Shown one piece after another: positions 1 through 8,055 of a stretch of 29,017 bases of DNA (its first letter is position 1; the number at the start of each line of letters is the position of its first letter). The translations under genes and the position numbers were made by a program. The DNA lies in the NCBI GenBank assembly GCA_021199405.1, contig JAJQID010000099.1, forward strand, positions 1 through 29,017. Direction: 5' to 3'. The notes below the pieces were generated by a model. It was given only the letters and a program-made list of their open reading frames with translations, searched no databases and was not told where the DNA came from. The DNA comes from Lachnospiraceae bacterium (GTDB taxonomy: Bacteria > Bacillota > Clostridia > Lachnospirales > Lachnospiraceae).

Positions 1-70
1 TCTTCACGCCCAAGACCGCAAACGCCATGCCTCTACGTCTCGGGGGCTCGGAGACGGGTATACGAGACAG
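1..70 (-). other. Nextera sequencing-adapter contamination at contig end
   Basis: Read on the minus strand, this segment begins CTGTCTCGTATACCCGTCTC, which matches the Nextera transposase-adapter read-through CTGTCTCTTATACACATCTC. It continues through the adapter body (CGAGCCC.CGAGAC), an 8-base index-like stretch resembling GTAGAGGA, and then the P7 flow-cell sequence with mismatches. By hand alignment about 57 of 70 positions agree. Almost all mismatches are changes to G or C, as expected of a low-quality read tail. This segment is not organism DNA; genomic sequence starts near position 71. Confidence 0.93.
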
Positions 71-93
71 GTATCGGCTTCAAAGCCTGAATT

Positions 94-630
94 TTATCTT
101 CGTTTGGAATGGGGGGGGCTCTGGTTCCTGACATAGCTTTCTGTTTCAGAGATGGTGATAAACCAGTAATACAGATCCGTCAGAATTTCCAGCTCGTTTT
201 TGGAAGAGTGTTTTTTTGAAGAATGCATCAGCCTTGCGGTAGCGTCGCAGACAGGTTGTGTTCCCGCTGGAAAATGGGAATATATGTGGGTATCGTGATT
301 GATCAGATTCTGGATATATTGCTTGCCGGATTCAATGTTCGGAAGCAGGGGATAGGGATTAAATACGATACATTCATAGACGCAGTTATTCGGCTTTCCG
401 CCGTGAATGGTTCCGGATTCTATGTAAACCACATCGCCCTCATGGGCGGAGACCACGTTATCGTTCAGATAAAATGTGTAGCTTCCGCTGAGAATATAGC
501 TGATTTCCAGCTCTCTGTGCCAGTGGAAGGGCATTTCATAGCGGGGATGCGTTTTGTCCACATAATAGTAGGCCAGCGGAAAATCTGACGTCCCGTGAGT
601 TTCCTTTTCGATGTAGTCCAGTAAATTCAT
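94..630 (-). CDS. AraC-type regulator, N-terminal cupin part (truncated, probably frameshifted)
   Basis: This is the N-terminal ligand-sensing domain of an AraC/XylS-family transcription factor. The cupin signature is visible: HWHRELEISYILSGS at about residues 36-50, then the small beta-barrel motif EGDVVYIESGTIHGG at about 64-78. The start ATG at 630 has GGAGAA six bases upstream. The frame stops at 94 after a run of eight C on this strand (plus-strand G8 at 111-118). With one base fewer, the frame continues as IPNEDKIQALKPI, which resembles the linker just before an AraC helix-turn-helix, and then runs into the adapter at 70. The DNA-binding domain is therefore missing because the contig ends. 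Its divergent position to fucI suggests it is the local activator of L-fucose genes, which is inference. Confidence is high for the family and low for the exact ligand. Confidence 0.85.
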   Translation of the reverse strand: MNLLDYIEKETHGTSDFPLAYYYVDKTHPRYEMPFHWHRELEISYILSGSYTFYLNDNVVSAHEGDVVYIESGTIHGGKPNNCVYECIVFNPYPLLPNIESGKQYIQNLINHDTHIYSHFPAGTQPVCDATARLMHSSKKHSSKNELEILTDLYYWFITISETESYVRNQSPPHSKRR

Positions 631-671
631 AAAAAATTCTCCAAAAAAATAAAATTGTCCTATATTTCATC

Positions 672-700
672 AATATACTACAGGAATCCCAAAATGTAAA
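672..700 (-). promoter_or_regulatory. Promoter of the AraC-type regulator
   Basis: On the minus strand there is TTTACA (695-700), a 17-base spacer, and TATATT (672-677), a good sigma-A arrangement. The start ATG lies about 40 bases downstream of the -10 box. The -35 box lies only 4 bases from the -10 box of the opposing fucI promoter, so the two polymerase footprints overlap. Confidence 0.65.
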
Positions 701-701
701 C

Positions 702-710
702 TGCTATAAT
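702..710 (+). promoter_or_regulatory. Extended -10 promoter of fucI
   Basis: TGCTATAAT is an extended -10 element with a perfect TATAAT at 705-710. The place of a -35 box (682-687, AGGAAT) does not match consensus. A strong -10 with no -35 is what an activator-dependent promoter looks like, fitting control by the divergent AraC-type regulator (inference). The untranslated leader to fucI would be about 60 bases. Confidence 0.6.
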
Positions 711-776
711 AGCAACATCATACAAAATCAAACGGTTGCCTGACGATAAAATTGGTAAATTTCTCGGAGGTATTTT

Positions 777-2570
777 ATGACGCAGAACAGATTGATTGGT
801 AATTATCCGGTGATAGGCATTCGCCCGACCATTGACGGAAGACGCGGGGTTCTGAAGGTAAGGGAATCCCTGGAGGAGCAGACAATGAACATGGCCAGGG
901 CCGCGAAAAGCCTTTTTGAGGAGAATTTGCGCTATTCCAACGGCGAGCCGGTCAGGGTGATTATCGCGGACACCACCATTGGCAGGGTTGGCGAGGCGGC
1001 GGCCTGCGCGGATAAATTCCGCAAAAACGGGGTTGACATTACATTGACGGTCACGCCCTGCTGGTGTTACGGCGCGGAGACCATGGATATGGACAGGAAT
1101 ACCATCAAGGCGGTCTGGGGGTTTAACGGAACGGAGCGCCCGGGAGCGGTCTATCTGGCCAGCGTTCTTGCTACCCATGCTCAGAAGGGGCTTCCGGCCT
1201 TCGGAATCTATGGGCATGATGTGCAGGATGCCTCCGACACCTCCATCCCTGAGGATGTGAGGGAAAAGCTGCTGCGCTTCGGGCGGGCGGCGGTGGCGGC
1301 GGCCACAATGCGGGGAAAATCCTATTTACAGATTGGTTCTGTCTGCATGGGAATTGGCGGCTCCGTCATTGATCCGGCGTTTATTGAAAACTATCTGGGC
1401 ATGCGCGTGGAATCCGTTGACGAGGTGGAAATCATCCGCAGAATGACAGAAGAGATTTACGACAGGGCGGAATACGAAAAGGCTATGGCCTGGGTGAAGG
1501 AAAACTGCATTGAGGGTTTTGATAAAAATCCTGAGGAAATTCAGAAAAGCAGGGCGCAAAAGGATGCGGACTGGGAGTTTGTGGTAAAGATGATGATTAT
1601 CATCAAAGATCTGATGAACGGCAATCCCAATCTCCCCGAGGGCAGAGAGGAGGAGATGGTCGGCCACAACGCCATCGCGGCCGGGTTCCAGGGACAGAGG
1701 CAGTGGACGGACTTTTATCCGAACTGCGATTTCGCGGAGGCGATGCTGAACACCTCTTTTGACTGGAACGGGGCCAGAGAGCCCTATATTCTGGCGACGG
1801 AAAACGATGTATTAAACGGAATCAGCATGCTGTTCATGAAGCTTTTGACAAACAGGGCGCAGATTTTCGCGGATGTCCGTACCTACTGGAGTTCGGAGGC
1901 GGTGAAAAAGGCTACCGGCTGGGAGGTGGATGGTGTCGCGAGGGAGGCGGGCGGTTTTATCCATCTGATCAATTCCGGCGCGGCCTGCCTGGATGTGACC
2001 GGCCAGGCCAGAGATGAAAACGGCATTCAGATGATGAAGCCCTGGTATGAGGTGACGGAAGAGGATCAGAGGGCCATCATGAGAAATGTGACATGGAATT
2101 ATGCGGATATGGGTTATTTCCGCGGCGGCGGCTATTCCTCCCGCTTTGTGACGGAGGCGGAAATGCCCTGCACCATGATCAGGCTGAATCTGGTAAAAGG
2201 ACTGGGGCCTGTGCTTCAGATCGCGGAGGGCTGGACGGTAAAGCTGCCGGAGAAGGTGACGGATCAGTTATGGAAGCGCACGGATTACACCTGGCCCTGC
2301 ACCTGGTTTGTCCCGAGAGTCACAGGGGAGGGACCCTTTAAAACTGCGTATGATGTGATGAACCACTGGGGAGCCAATCACGGTGCTATCAGTTATGGGC
2401 ATATCGGTGCGGATCTGATAACCCTTTGCTCCATGCTGAGGATTCCGGTGAGCATGCACAACGTCCCGGAGGATAAGATTTTCCGGCCGTCCGCGTGGAA
2501 CGCCTTTGGCATGGATCAGGAGGGCGCAGATTACAGAGCCTGCCAGGCCTATGGACCGCTGTATCGGTGA
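777..2570 (+). CDS. fucI: L-fucose isomerase
   Basis: FucI interconverts L-fucose and L-fuculose, the first committed step of L-fucose catabolism, in the cytoplasm with Mn2+. The protein of 597 residues has the family's usual length (E. coli about 591). Recognisable blocks are IGIRPTIDGRRG near the N-terminus, TPCWCYGAETMDMD, WGFNGTERPGAVYLA, YGHDVQDA.DTSIP and a C-terminal YRACQAYGPLYR. Metal and catalytic residues align with E. coli Glu337, Asp361 and His528 as E342 (ATENDVLNG), D366 (FADVRTYW) and H535 (WGANHG). The start ATG has GGAGG six bases upstream. fucU follows after 18 bases, so the two are co-transcribed. The kinase and aldolase of the pathway are not in the window and may lie beyond the truncated left edge. 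Confidence 0.97.
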   Translation: MTQNRLIGNYPVIGIRPTIDGRRGVLKVRESLEEQTMNMARAAKSLFEENLRYSNGEPVRVIIADTTIGRVGEAAACADKFRKNGVDITLTVTPCWCYGAETMDMDRNTIKAVWGFNGTERPGAVYLASVLATHAQKGLPAFGIYGHDVQDASDTSIPEDVREKLLRFGRAAVAAATMRGKSYLQIGSVCMGIGGSVIDPAFIENYLGMRVESVDEVEIIRRMTEEIYDRAEYEKAMAWVKENCIEGFDKNPEEIQKSRAQKDADWEFVVKMMIIIKDLMNGNPNLPEGREEEMVGHNAIAAGFQGQRQWTDFYPNCDFAEAMLNTSFDWNGAREPYILATENDVLNGISMLFMKLLTNRAQIFADVRTYWSSEAVKKATGWEVDGVAREAGGFIHLINSGAACLDVTGQARDENGIQMMKPWYEVTEEDQRAIMRNVTWNYADMGYFRGGGYSSRFVTEAEMPCTMIRLNLVKGLGPVLQIAEGWTVKLPEKVTDQLWKRTDYTWPCTWFVPRVTGEGPFKTAYDVMNHWGANHGAISYGHIGADLITLCSMLRIPVSMHNVPEDKIFRPSAWNAFGMDQEGADYRACQAYGPLYR

Positions 2571-2588
2571 AGGAGGACGGTGAGGATT

Positions 2589-3023
2589 ATGCTGAAAGGA
2601 ATTCCATCCCTTCTGTCTCCCATGCTGCTGAAGGTTTTGTGTGAAATGGGACACGGAGACAGAATTGTTATCGCTGACGGAAATTTCCCGGTGGAATCCA
2701 CAGGCAGAAATGCCATTGTCATCCGTATGGACGGCCATGGAACCTGCGAGATTCTGGAAGCGGTTTTAACCCTTTTTCCGCTGGATACCTATGTGGAGAA
2801 GCCTGTCACGCTGATGGAGGTTGTGCCGGGAGACGAGGCTGAGACGCCGGTATGGGATACATATGCTTCTCTGATAGCATGGTATGACGACAGAGGAGAT
2901 GAAGCGATTGGGCATATGGAGAGGTTCGCCTTTTATGAGGAGGCGAAGAAAGCCTATGCGATCATTGCGACCGGAGAGCGCACACGGTATGCGAATGTGA
3001 TGCTGCAGAAGGGAATCATCTGA
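2589..3023 (+). CDS. fucU: L-fucose mutarotase (RbsD/FucU family)
   Basis: FucU speeds exchange between the alpha and beta anomers of L-fucose so that FucI gets its preferred form. The 144-residue protein shows the family marks: LLKVLCEMGHGD with His22, the strand IADGNFP with Asp30, and the C-terminal block GERTRYANVMLQKG. I prefer ATG at 2589 (MLKGIP, the usual FucU beginning) over the in-frame GTG at 2580, because AGGAGG at 2571-2576 is only 3 bases from the GTG; it is 12 from the ATG. It sits directly behind fucI, as in many fucose operons. Confidence 0.93.
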   Translation: MLKGIPSLLSPMLLKVLCEMGHGDRIVIADGNFPVESTGRNAIVIRMDGHGTCEILEAVLTLFPLDTYVEKPVTLMEVVPGDEAETPVWDTYASLIAWYDDRGDEAIGHMERFAFYEEAKKAYAIIATGERTRYANVMLQKGII

Positions 3024-3056
3024 AAATGGCGTGTACCTTTGACAGGAAAGAAATTT

Positions 3057-3087
3057 TCAGAAATGTGCGGTTATCCGTTATTTCTGA
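3057..3087 (+). terminator. Intercistronic hairpin between fucU and the binding-protein gene
   Basis: TCAGAAAT (3057-3064) and ATTTCTGA (3080-3087) are perfect inverted arms of 8 bp. An inner CGG-TTAT-CCG (3068-3077) could close the loop. The run after it (TAATTTGTATA) is not a proper U-tract. This fits better with an mRNA-stabilising or partial-termination hairpin, common just ahead of highly expressed solute-binding protein genes, than with a full terminator. Confidence 0.45.
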
Positions 3088-3151
3088 TAATTTGTATACA
3101 TTGTAAAATCAGAATTTCGAGAGAAGATCGAAAGGAAAAGGAGGAAAATTT

Positions 3152-4810
3152 ATGTTCAAGGCAATTTCACGAAGAGATTTTATGAAGGGAATGATGGTTG
3201 GAGGCGTGGCAGTGGGTTCTGCCGGTTTCCTGGCGGCCTGCGGCAGCAGTTCATCCAGCAGCTCGTCCGACAGTTCATCTGAAAGCTCATCCGACAGCTC
3301 GTCGTCCGCCAGTGAAGCAGACGCTGCCGCAGACGAAACGGAAACCGCGGAGCGTCAGACCATCACCTGGTCAGTTGTGGATGTAAATGCAGGCAACAAC
3401 AATGTGGGAGATTACGCGGAAGAGATTATGCAGGGCGTTGAGGATTACTGCGGCGCAGATCTGGATATTACTTGGGTGGCCAACGATGCCCTGACAGAAA
3501 AAAATTCCCTGTACCTTGCGAGTCCAAGTACCATGCCCATGATGATGACCTGGAGCGGTACGATTACAGGAGACGTGGTGAGCGCGGCCAACAACGGCGC
3601 GTTCGTGGATTTAAGCGACTATGTCTGGGATTCTGAAAAATATCCCAATTTATCCCAGATGTCTGAGACTTTATCAGACAGCCTGACTGTCGGAGGACAG
3701 CTGATCGCCATTCCCCGTACCCGTGTCATTGGCCGCTATGGAGTATCTTACCGTCAGGACTGGGCGGAAGCGCTGGGAGTGGAGCTCCCGGAAGACGGAG
3801 CCGCAACTCCGGACGATGTATATGAAATGCTGAAGGCCTTTACCTACAGTGATCCCGATGGCAATGGTTCGGATGATACCATCGGTATGGAGATGACATC
3901 TTATACCGGACCCTTTGACATTATACAGACCTGGTTTGGCTGCGGCAACAGCTGGGCGGAGGTGGACGGACAGCTGATTCCCGTCTGGATGCAGGATGAA
4001 TATTTTGAAGCGGTGGAATATATCAAAAAGATCTATGACGAAGGTTTAATGCCCTCTGATTTTGTGGACAGACCCACCGATTCCTGGTCCGACGGCTGCA
4101 AGAAGGGAACCAATGGAGTATATATCGACGTGCTTGACTCCGGGAAGAGAATATGGCAGTATTTTGAGGCGGAAGATACCTGGACCGCATCCGTGATCAA
4201 TCCTGACGAGCCGGCCACAATGGTCCTGTACGGAGCGGTGAACGGACATACCATGGCCACTTCCGGATACGGCGGTTATATTACATTATCTGCAACCACC
4301 TGTGATACAGAAGAGAAAATAGAGGCCTGCCTGACTGTACTTGACAGACTCTGCGATACTGAGATGCTGATTCTGACCCAGTATGGTCTGGAAGGAGTCA
4401 ATTATGAATTCGATGAGGATGGTTATCTGGTGGATCTTGACACAGAAGACTCCACTCTCGCCGCAAACTACGCCGGTTTGAACCAGATGCTGCCCTTCCT
4501 GCCGTCCACCGAGGACTGTACTGCCGCGGTTAACTTAAAAACAGATAAGTTTGACGAGGCGCAGAACGCCGCGTACGAGGAGGCTCTGCAGTACGCAGAG
4601 GTGAATCCCGCTTTATCCTATCTGGTAAACTCTTCGGCTTATGCTGAGAATGGAGCTACTCTGGATGACGAGGCGTCGGCGCTGAGAACCCAGTATATCT
4701 GCGGAGCGATTGATCTTGACACGTTTAAGAACAGTCTGGACAATATCAGAAGCAAGGGGTATGATACAATCATTGAGGAAGTAAATGAGCAGTATCAGGC
4801 AAATCAATAA
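3152..4810 (+). CDS. Extracellular solute-binding lipoprotein of a carbohydrate ABC transporter
   Basis: This is a 552-residue type-1-like sugar-binding protein, anchored outside the membrane, that would deliver a sugar or oligosaccharide to an ABC permease. The N-terminus carries a twin-arginine motif SRRDFMKG (residues 6-13), a hydrophobic stretch and a lipobox LAAC with the lipidated Cys at 30. A long Ser-rich linker (about 32-55) follows. The loop SDPDGNGSDDTIG resembles the EF-hand-like calcium loop common in this family. AGGAGG lies about 6-10 bases ahead of the ATG. Position after fucI-fucU suggests a fucosylated glycan as ligand (inference). No permease or ATPase gene is next to it, which is odd, since binding proteins of this size usually follow two permease genes. 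The permeases may be lost, elsewhere, or beyond the contig edge. Confidence 0.9.
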   Translation: MFKAISRRDFMKGMMVGGVAVGSAGFLAACGSSSSSSSSDSSSESSSDSSSSASEADAAADETETAERQTITWSVVDVNAGNNNVGDYAEEIMQGVEDYCGADLDITWVANDALTEKNSLYLASPSTMPMMMTWSGTITGDVVSAANNGAFVDLSDYVWDSEKYPNLSQMSETLSDSLTVGGQLIAIPRTRVIGRYGVSYRQDWAEALGVELPEDGAATPDDVYEMLKAFTYSDPDGNGSDDTIGMEMTSYTGPFDIIQTWFGCGNSWAEVDGQLIPVWMQDEYFEAVEYIKKIYDEGLMPSDFVDRPTDSWSDGCKKGTNGVYIDVLDSGKRIWQYFEAEDTWTASVINPDEPATMVLYGAVNGHTMATSGYGGYITLSATTCDTEEKIEACLTVLDRLCDTEMLILTQYGLEGVNYEFDEDGYLVDLDTEDSTLAANYAGLNQMLPFLPSTEDCTAAVNLKTDKFDEAQNAAYEEALQYAEVNPALSYLVNSSAYAENGATLDDEASALRTQYICGAIDLDTFKNSLDNIRSKGYDTIIEEVNEQYQANQ

Positions 4811-4918
4811 GTATGTCAAAGTCCGGTGAAACATATGGATTTGCCCAGGCGCTGTCAAGGCCGGAAGTGTTGAGATAGCCGCAGGAGAAAAAGTTTATAA
4901 GGCAAAAGGCCTCAATCC

Positions 4919-7900
4919 ATGGAAGATTATTTGCTTAAATACAGGATAATTCCGGAGAAAGAGGCCTTTTTTATATATTGGCAGAATGGGAGAAAGCGCA
5001 GGATGACATCTGAAAAAAATGAATACCGTCCCATCAGGGATGGCTTTGAGATTACCAATGGAAGAGCGGAGTATACCAGACCGCTGTATTCTGCTCACAC
5101 GGAAGATCCGTCCCCGGATCGTTATCTTTATTTTGTGGGGGATAAGCCGAATATTCTGCTGTCGAAGACTGCTTATTTTATCAAAAGAAAATATGCCCAT
5201 CTTTTCCTGGGTATTCAGAACGGGAAATGGTTTTCCGAGGCGGAAAATATTAAGGCGGCCTATGTCGCCGGCCGGGCAGAATACGAGATCAGGGATTCTT
5301 CCTTTGAGGGCGTGGTTAGACTGACCATGACAAGAACAGATCTGTTTGACGGTCTGATTATTGTCGCGAGACTGCCCGAACAGTTCAGAGGAAGTCTGAA
5401 AATCGGAGCGGTCGGCAGCGGCGGCGCCGAGGGGATGGACTATGATGAAAAGGATTGTCACGGGACGACGGTGAAAGTAGGGGACAATTCTTTTTCTATC
5501 TTTGCTCCCGACTGTCCCGTGATCAGCGGTATTTCCAATGTGCGGTTTACCTACGAGGTGGACGAAGACCTGCCAAAGGTCAGGGGATTTAGTGAAAACA
5601 ACGCTTCAGTGGTATATTATCTGCTGACCACGGAAAGCCTCGGCTCGGAGGCCGTTTCCGGCTTTCTGAAGGATCCCGGACATGCTGTGGAGAGCGGGAG
5701 AGCGTACTATGAAAGGCTTTTAAAAAGGGTGAAGGTGGAGACGCCGGATCCTTATCTGGATTCAGCAGTGTCCGCTCAGATCATTGCTATGGACGCGGCC
5801 TGGTCCGGAAAAACCATCATGCACGGAACTCACAGGTGGTATGTGCCTCATTCCGGCTGGCGCAGTTCCTATGGGGAGACGGTGGCGGGATTTTCCGACA
5901 GGGTGAAGAAAAACGCGGCGCAGTTTTTTGAAGGACAGGATGAGTTTGGGCGGATCACAGATTTCCCTGACGGGGATTCCCGGTATAATATGGGAGAGGT
6001 CATGGTAGACCAGCTGTTATATAACTGGCAGTGGGACGGAGATCTGAGTTTTTTTGAAAATGGCGGATATGATTTTATCAAAAAATATCTGTCTTTTGAG
6101 GATCAGGTAATGAAGGTCCCGGGGACCAGTCTGTATGAAAACTGGCTGAATGCCTGGAATACTGACAATAAATGGTGCAACGGGGGAATGGGCACCGTTG
6201 CCTCCTCCTATATGTGTCATGCCAATCTGATGATGGCGGACATCGCCGCCCGCCTGGGAAAAGACGCAGATTCCCGGGAATTTGCCGCAAAGGCAGAGAG
6301 CATCAGACAGGATATGAAAAGGCTGCTCTGGGACCCTGAACAGAGAGTTTACGGCGAATACAGGGATCGTTTCGGAAAAGGAATGCTTCACGCCTGTCCG
6401 GATTTGTCCTCGATATATACGCCGATTGACGAGGGAATAACAGACAGGCAGGAGGGCGTTGAGCTGCTGCAATACGCGGAGGAGCGCTTTCCGGTGCTGG
6501 ATGGGCTGTGGGAGGGAGCCCTTTTCCCTTATTCTTCTGACTGGCTGCCCTTAGTTTACAGCAGCGACGGCCTTTATCCGGGCGAGGTGCTGCACACGGC
6601 GCTGGCCTTTTTTCAGACCGGTCAGCCTCAAAAGGGATATTCGTATTTAAAGGGAGTGCTGTATTCTCTTTTTCACGGAGAGACGGAAGGTACGGGAATT
6701 TTGTCCAGCGTTGTCGACAGTGCGTGTGAAAATAGGGGAAACACGGATTTTGCAGATGTGTGCTCCATGTTTATCAGAACTGTGGTTGAAGGGCTGTTTG
6801 GTATTCGAATGAATAAGCCGGAGGGCAGGGTAAGCCTGATGCCGGATCTGCCCCGGTCCTGGGAGAGGGCGTCTGTGGAGACAGAGGCTTTAAGCTATCG
6901 GTTCTGCCGTCAGAAAAATACGGAGCTCTGGCATATTGAGACCGCGGACGAGCTGACCCTGTGCCTGAGCCTTCTGCCGTCGGGAAAGGCGGTCAGATCT
7001 GTCAGGGTCAATGGAATGGAAACCCCTTATACATCGGGGGAGAGAATGGAATTCTGCACAGGGCCCTGCCGAAGCACGGACATAGAAATAGTTTATGAAG
7101 AGCAGCTGTCAGCGGGACAGACGAGGACACAGGGAGAAATCAGAAATTCTTCGGATGAAAAGCCGTTTCCTCAGGCAGTGAGCATGTCCAAAACGGGAAG
7201 ACTGCCGGGAGAATCTGAGCAGATTTTTATCTGCTCAGGGAAGAAGATTTCTGAAAATACAGAATGGAAAACCGTCTGCCTGGATGAGGTGGTGAATCAG
7301 GAGATATCCCGGCTGCATGAGAGAACATACACGATATCTCTGCAGGGAAAAGACGGTGTCCTGCCCAGATTTTATTTCGTGAAGGACACCACCAGAGGAG
7401 TGACCGCCAATGGAAGATCCTGGTGGGAGAGCGGACGGGGTGCCGTGAAGGAATTATACACTCCTTCCCTGGACAGACTCCCGGAGAAGGGTGGAATTTT
7501 TCTGACGGACGCCGGGATTCCCTTTCTGATCTCCAATGTTGAGGGAAGAAACGCAGCCTTTGCCTCTCTTTACAGTCAGTTTCCGGAGACGCTGACGCTG
7601 CGGGTAAATCAAAGAGGAAGGAGAATTTATTTTTTATTGTGCGTTTCCACAAACCATATGCAGGCTTATGTGGACAATGCGGTTCTTGAGGTAAAAACTG
7701 TTGATGGAATCAGAAGGCTTGCGCTGGTGAATCCTCTGAACATTGACGACTGGCTGAATTATCAGACAAATGCGCCATATGCCATGAGCGGTTATATCCA
7801 AAGTCTGGGAAAGAAAGGACACGCCAATATTCTCTGCATGGAGATGGAGAAAAATGAATATATAGAAAGTATTTCTCTGACATGTGCTGCCAATGAGGTG

Positions 7901-7936
7901 CTTGCCGGGCTTCTCGGCATTACGATCGCCATCTGA
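4919..7936 (+). CDS. Large six-hairpin glycosidase-like protein (DUF4450-like)
   Basis: This is a 1005-residue protein without signal peptide or membrane segment, so probably cytoplasmic. The N-terminal part (about 40-250) resembles the DUF4450 beta-domain (NGRAEYTRPLYS, LFLGIQNGKWFSEAENI). Residues about 260-650 look like an (alpha/alpha)6 barrel as in glycoside hydrolases such as GH78 and GH95: THRWYVPHSGWRSSYGE, DFPDGDSRYNMGEVMVDQ, IYTPIDEG, DGLYPGEVLHTA, and a closing IRMNKPEGRVSLMPDLP typical of the C-terminal beta-sheet of such enzymes. The last 250 residues are a further beta-rich region. Its place behind fucI-fucU and a binding protein suggests cleavage of imported fucose-containing oligosaccharides, but catalytic residues and specificity cannot be read off. 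The start is uncertain: ATG 4919 has only a weak AAGG, while ATG 5003 has GGGAG ten bases upstream. Confidence 0.7.
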   Translation: MEDYLLKYRIIPEKEAFFIYWQNGRKRRMTSEKNEYRPIRDGFEITNGRAEYTRPLYSAHTEDPSPDRYLYFVGDKPNILLSKTAYFIKRKYAHLFLGIQNGKWFSEAENIKAAYVAGRAEYEIRDSSFEGVVRLTMTRTDLFDGLIIVARLPEQFRGSLKIGAVGSGGAEGMDYDEKDCHGTTVKVGDNSFSIFAPDCPVISGISNVRFTYEVDEDLPKVRGFSENNASVVYYLLTTESLGSEAVSGFLKDPGHAVESGRAYYERLLKRVKVETPDPYLDSAVSAQIIAMDAAWSGKTIMHGTHRWYVPHSGWRSSYGETVAGFSDRVKKNAAQFFEGQDEFGRITDFPDGDSRYNMGEVMVDQLLYNWQWDGDLSFFENGGYDFIKKYLSFEDQVMKVPGTSLYENWLNAWNTDNKWCNGGMGTVASSYMCHANLMMADIAARLGKDADSREFAAKAESIRQDMKRLLWDPEQRVYGEYRDRFGKGMLHACPDLSSIYTPIDEGITDRQEGVELLQYAEERFPVLDGLWEGALFPYSSDWLPLVYSSDGLYPGEVLHTALAFFQTGQPQKGYSYLKGVLYSLFHGETEGTGILSSVVDSACENRGNTDFADVCSMFIRTVVEGLFGIRMNKPEGRVSLMPDLPRSWERASVETEALSYRFCRQKNTELWHIETADELTLCLSLLPSGKAVRSVRVNGMETPYTSGERMEFCTGPCRSTDIEIVYEEQLSAGQTRTQGEIRNSSDEKPFPQAVSMSKTGRLPGESEQIFICSGKKISENTEWKTVCLDEVVNQEISRLHERTYTISLQGKDGVLPRFYFVKDTTRGVTANGRSWWESGRGAVKELYTPSLDRLPEKGGIFLTDAGIPFLISNVEGRNAAFASLYSQFPETLTLRVNQRGRRIYFLLCVSTNHMQAYVDNAVLEVKTVDGIRRLALVNPLNIDDWLNYQTNAPYAMSGYIQSLGKKGHANILCMEMEKNEYIESISLTCAANEVLAGLLGITIAI

Positions 7937-7978
7937 ATTTTATTTAAATTTTTCTATAGAAAATAACCGGTATGAAGC

Positions 7979-8007
7979 TTGACAGGCGGGGGGGGTACAG
8001 GTATAAC
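7979..8007 (+). promoter_or_regulatory. Strong sigma-A promoter with a G8 tract in the spacer
   Basis: TTGACA (7979-7984) and TATAAC (8002-8007) are separated by exactly 17 bases. The spacer contains eight consecutive G (7988-7995), rare in this AT-leaning intergenic DNA. A 7-bp inverted repeat, TACAGGT (7996-8002) and ACCTGTA (8034-8040), spans the -10 and the start region and could be an operator or an RNA hairpin. The gene starts at 8056. Confidence 0.75.
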
Positions 8008-8055
8008 ATATAGGCAAAATTTAAAATGCATACACCTGTAAGGGAGGACCTGAAC

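Noticed and set aside
691..710. Catabolite-responsive (cre) operator at the fucI promoter
   Set aside because: TGTAAACTGCTATA matches only the left half of the cre consensus; the right half is poor.
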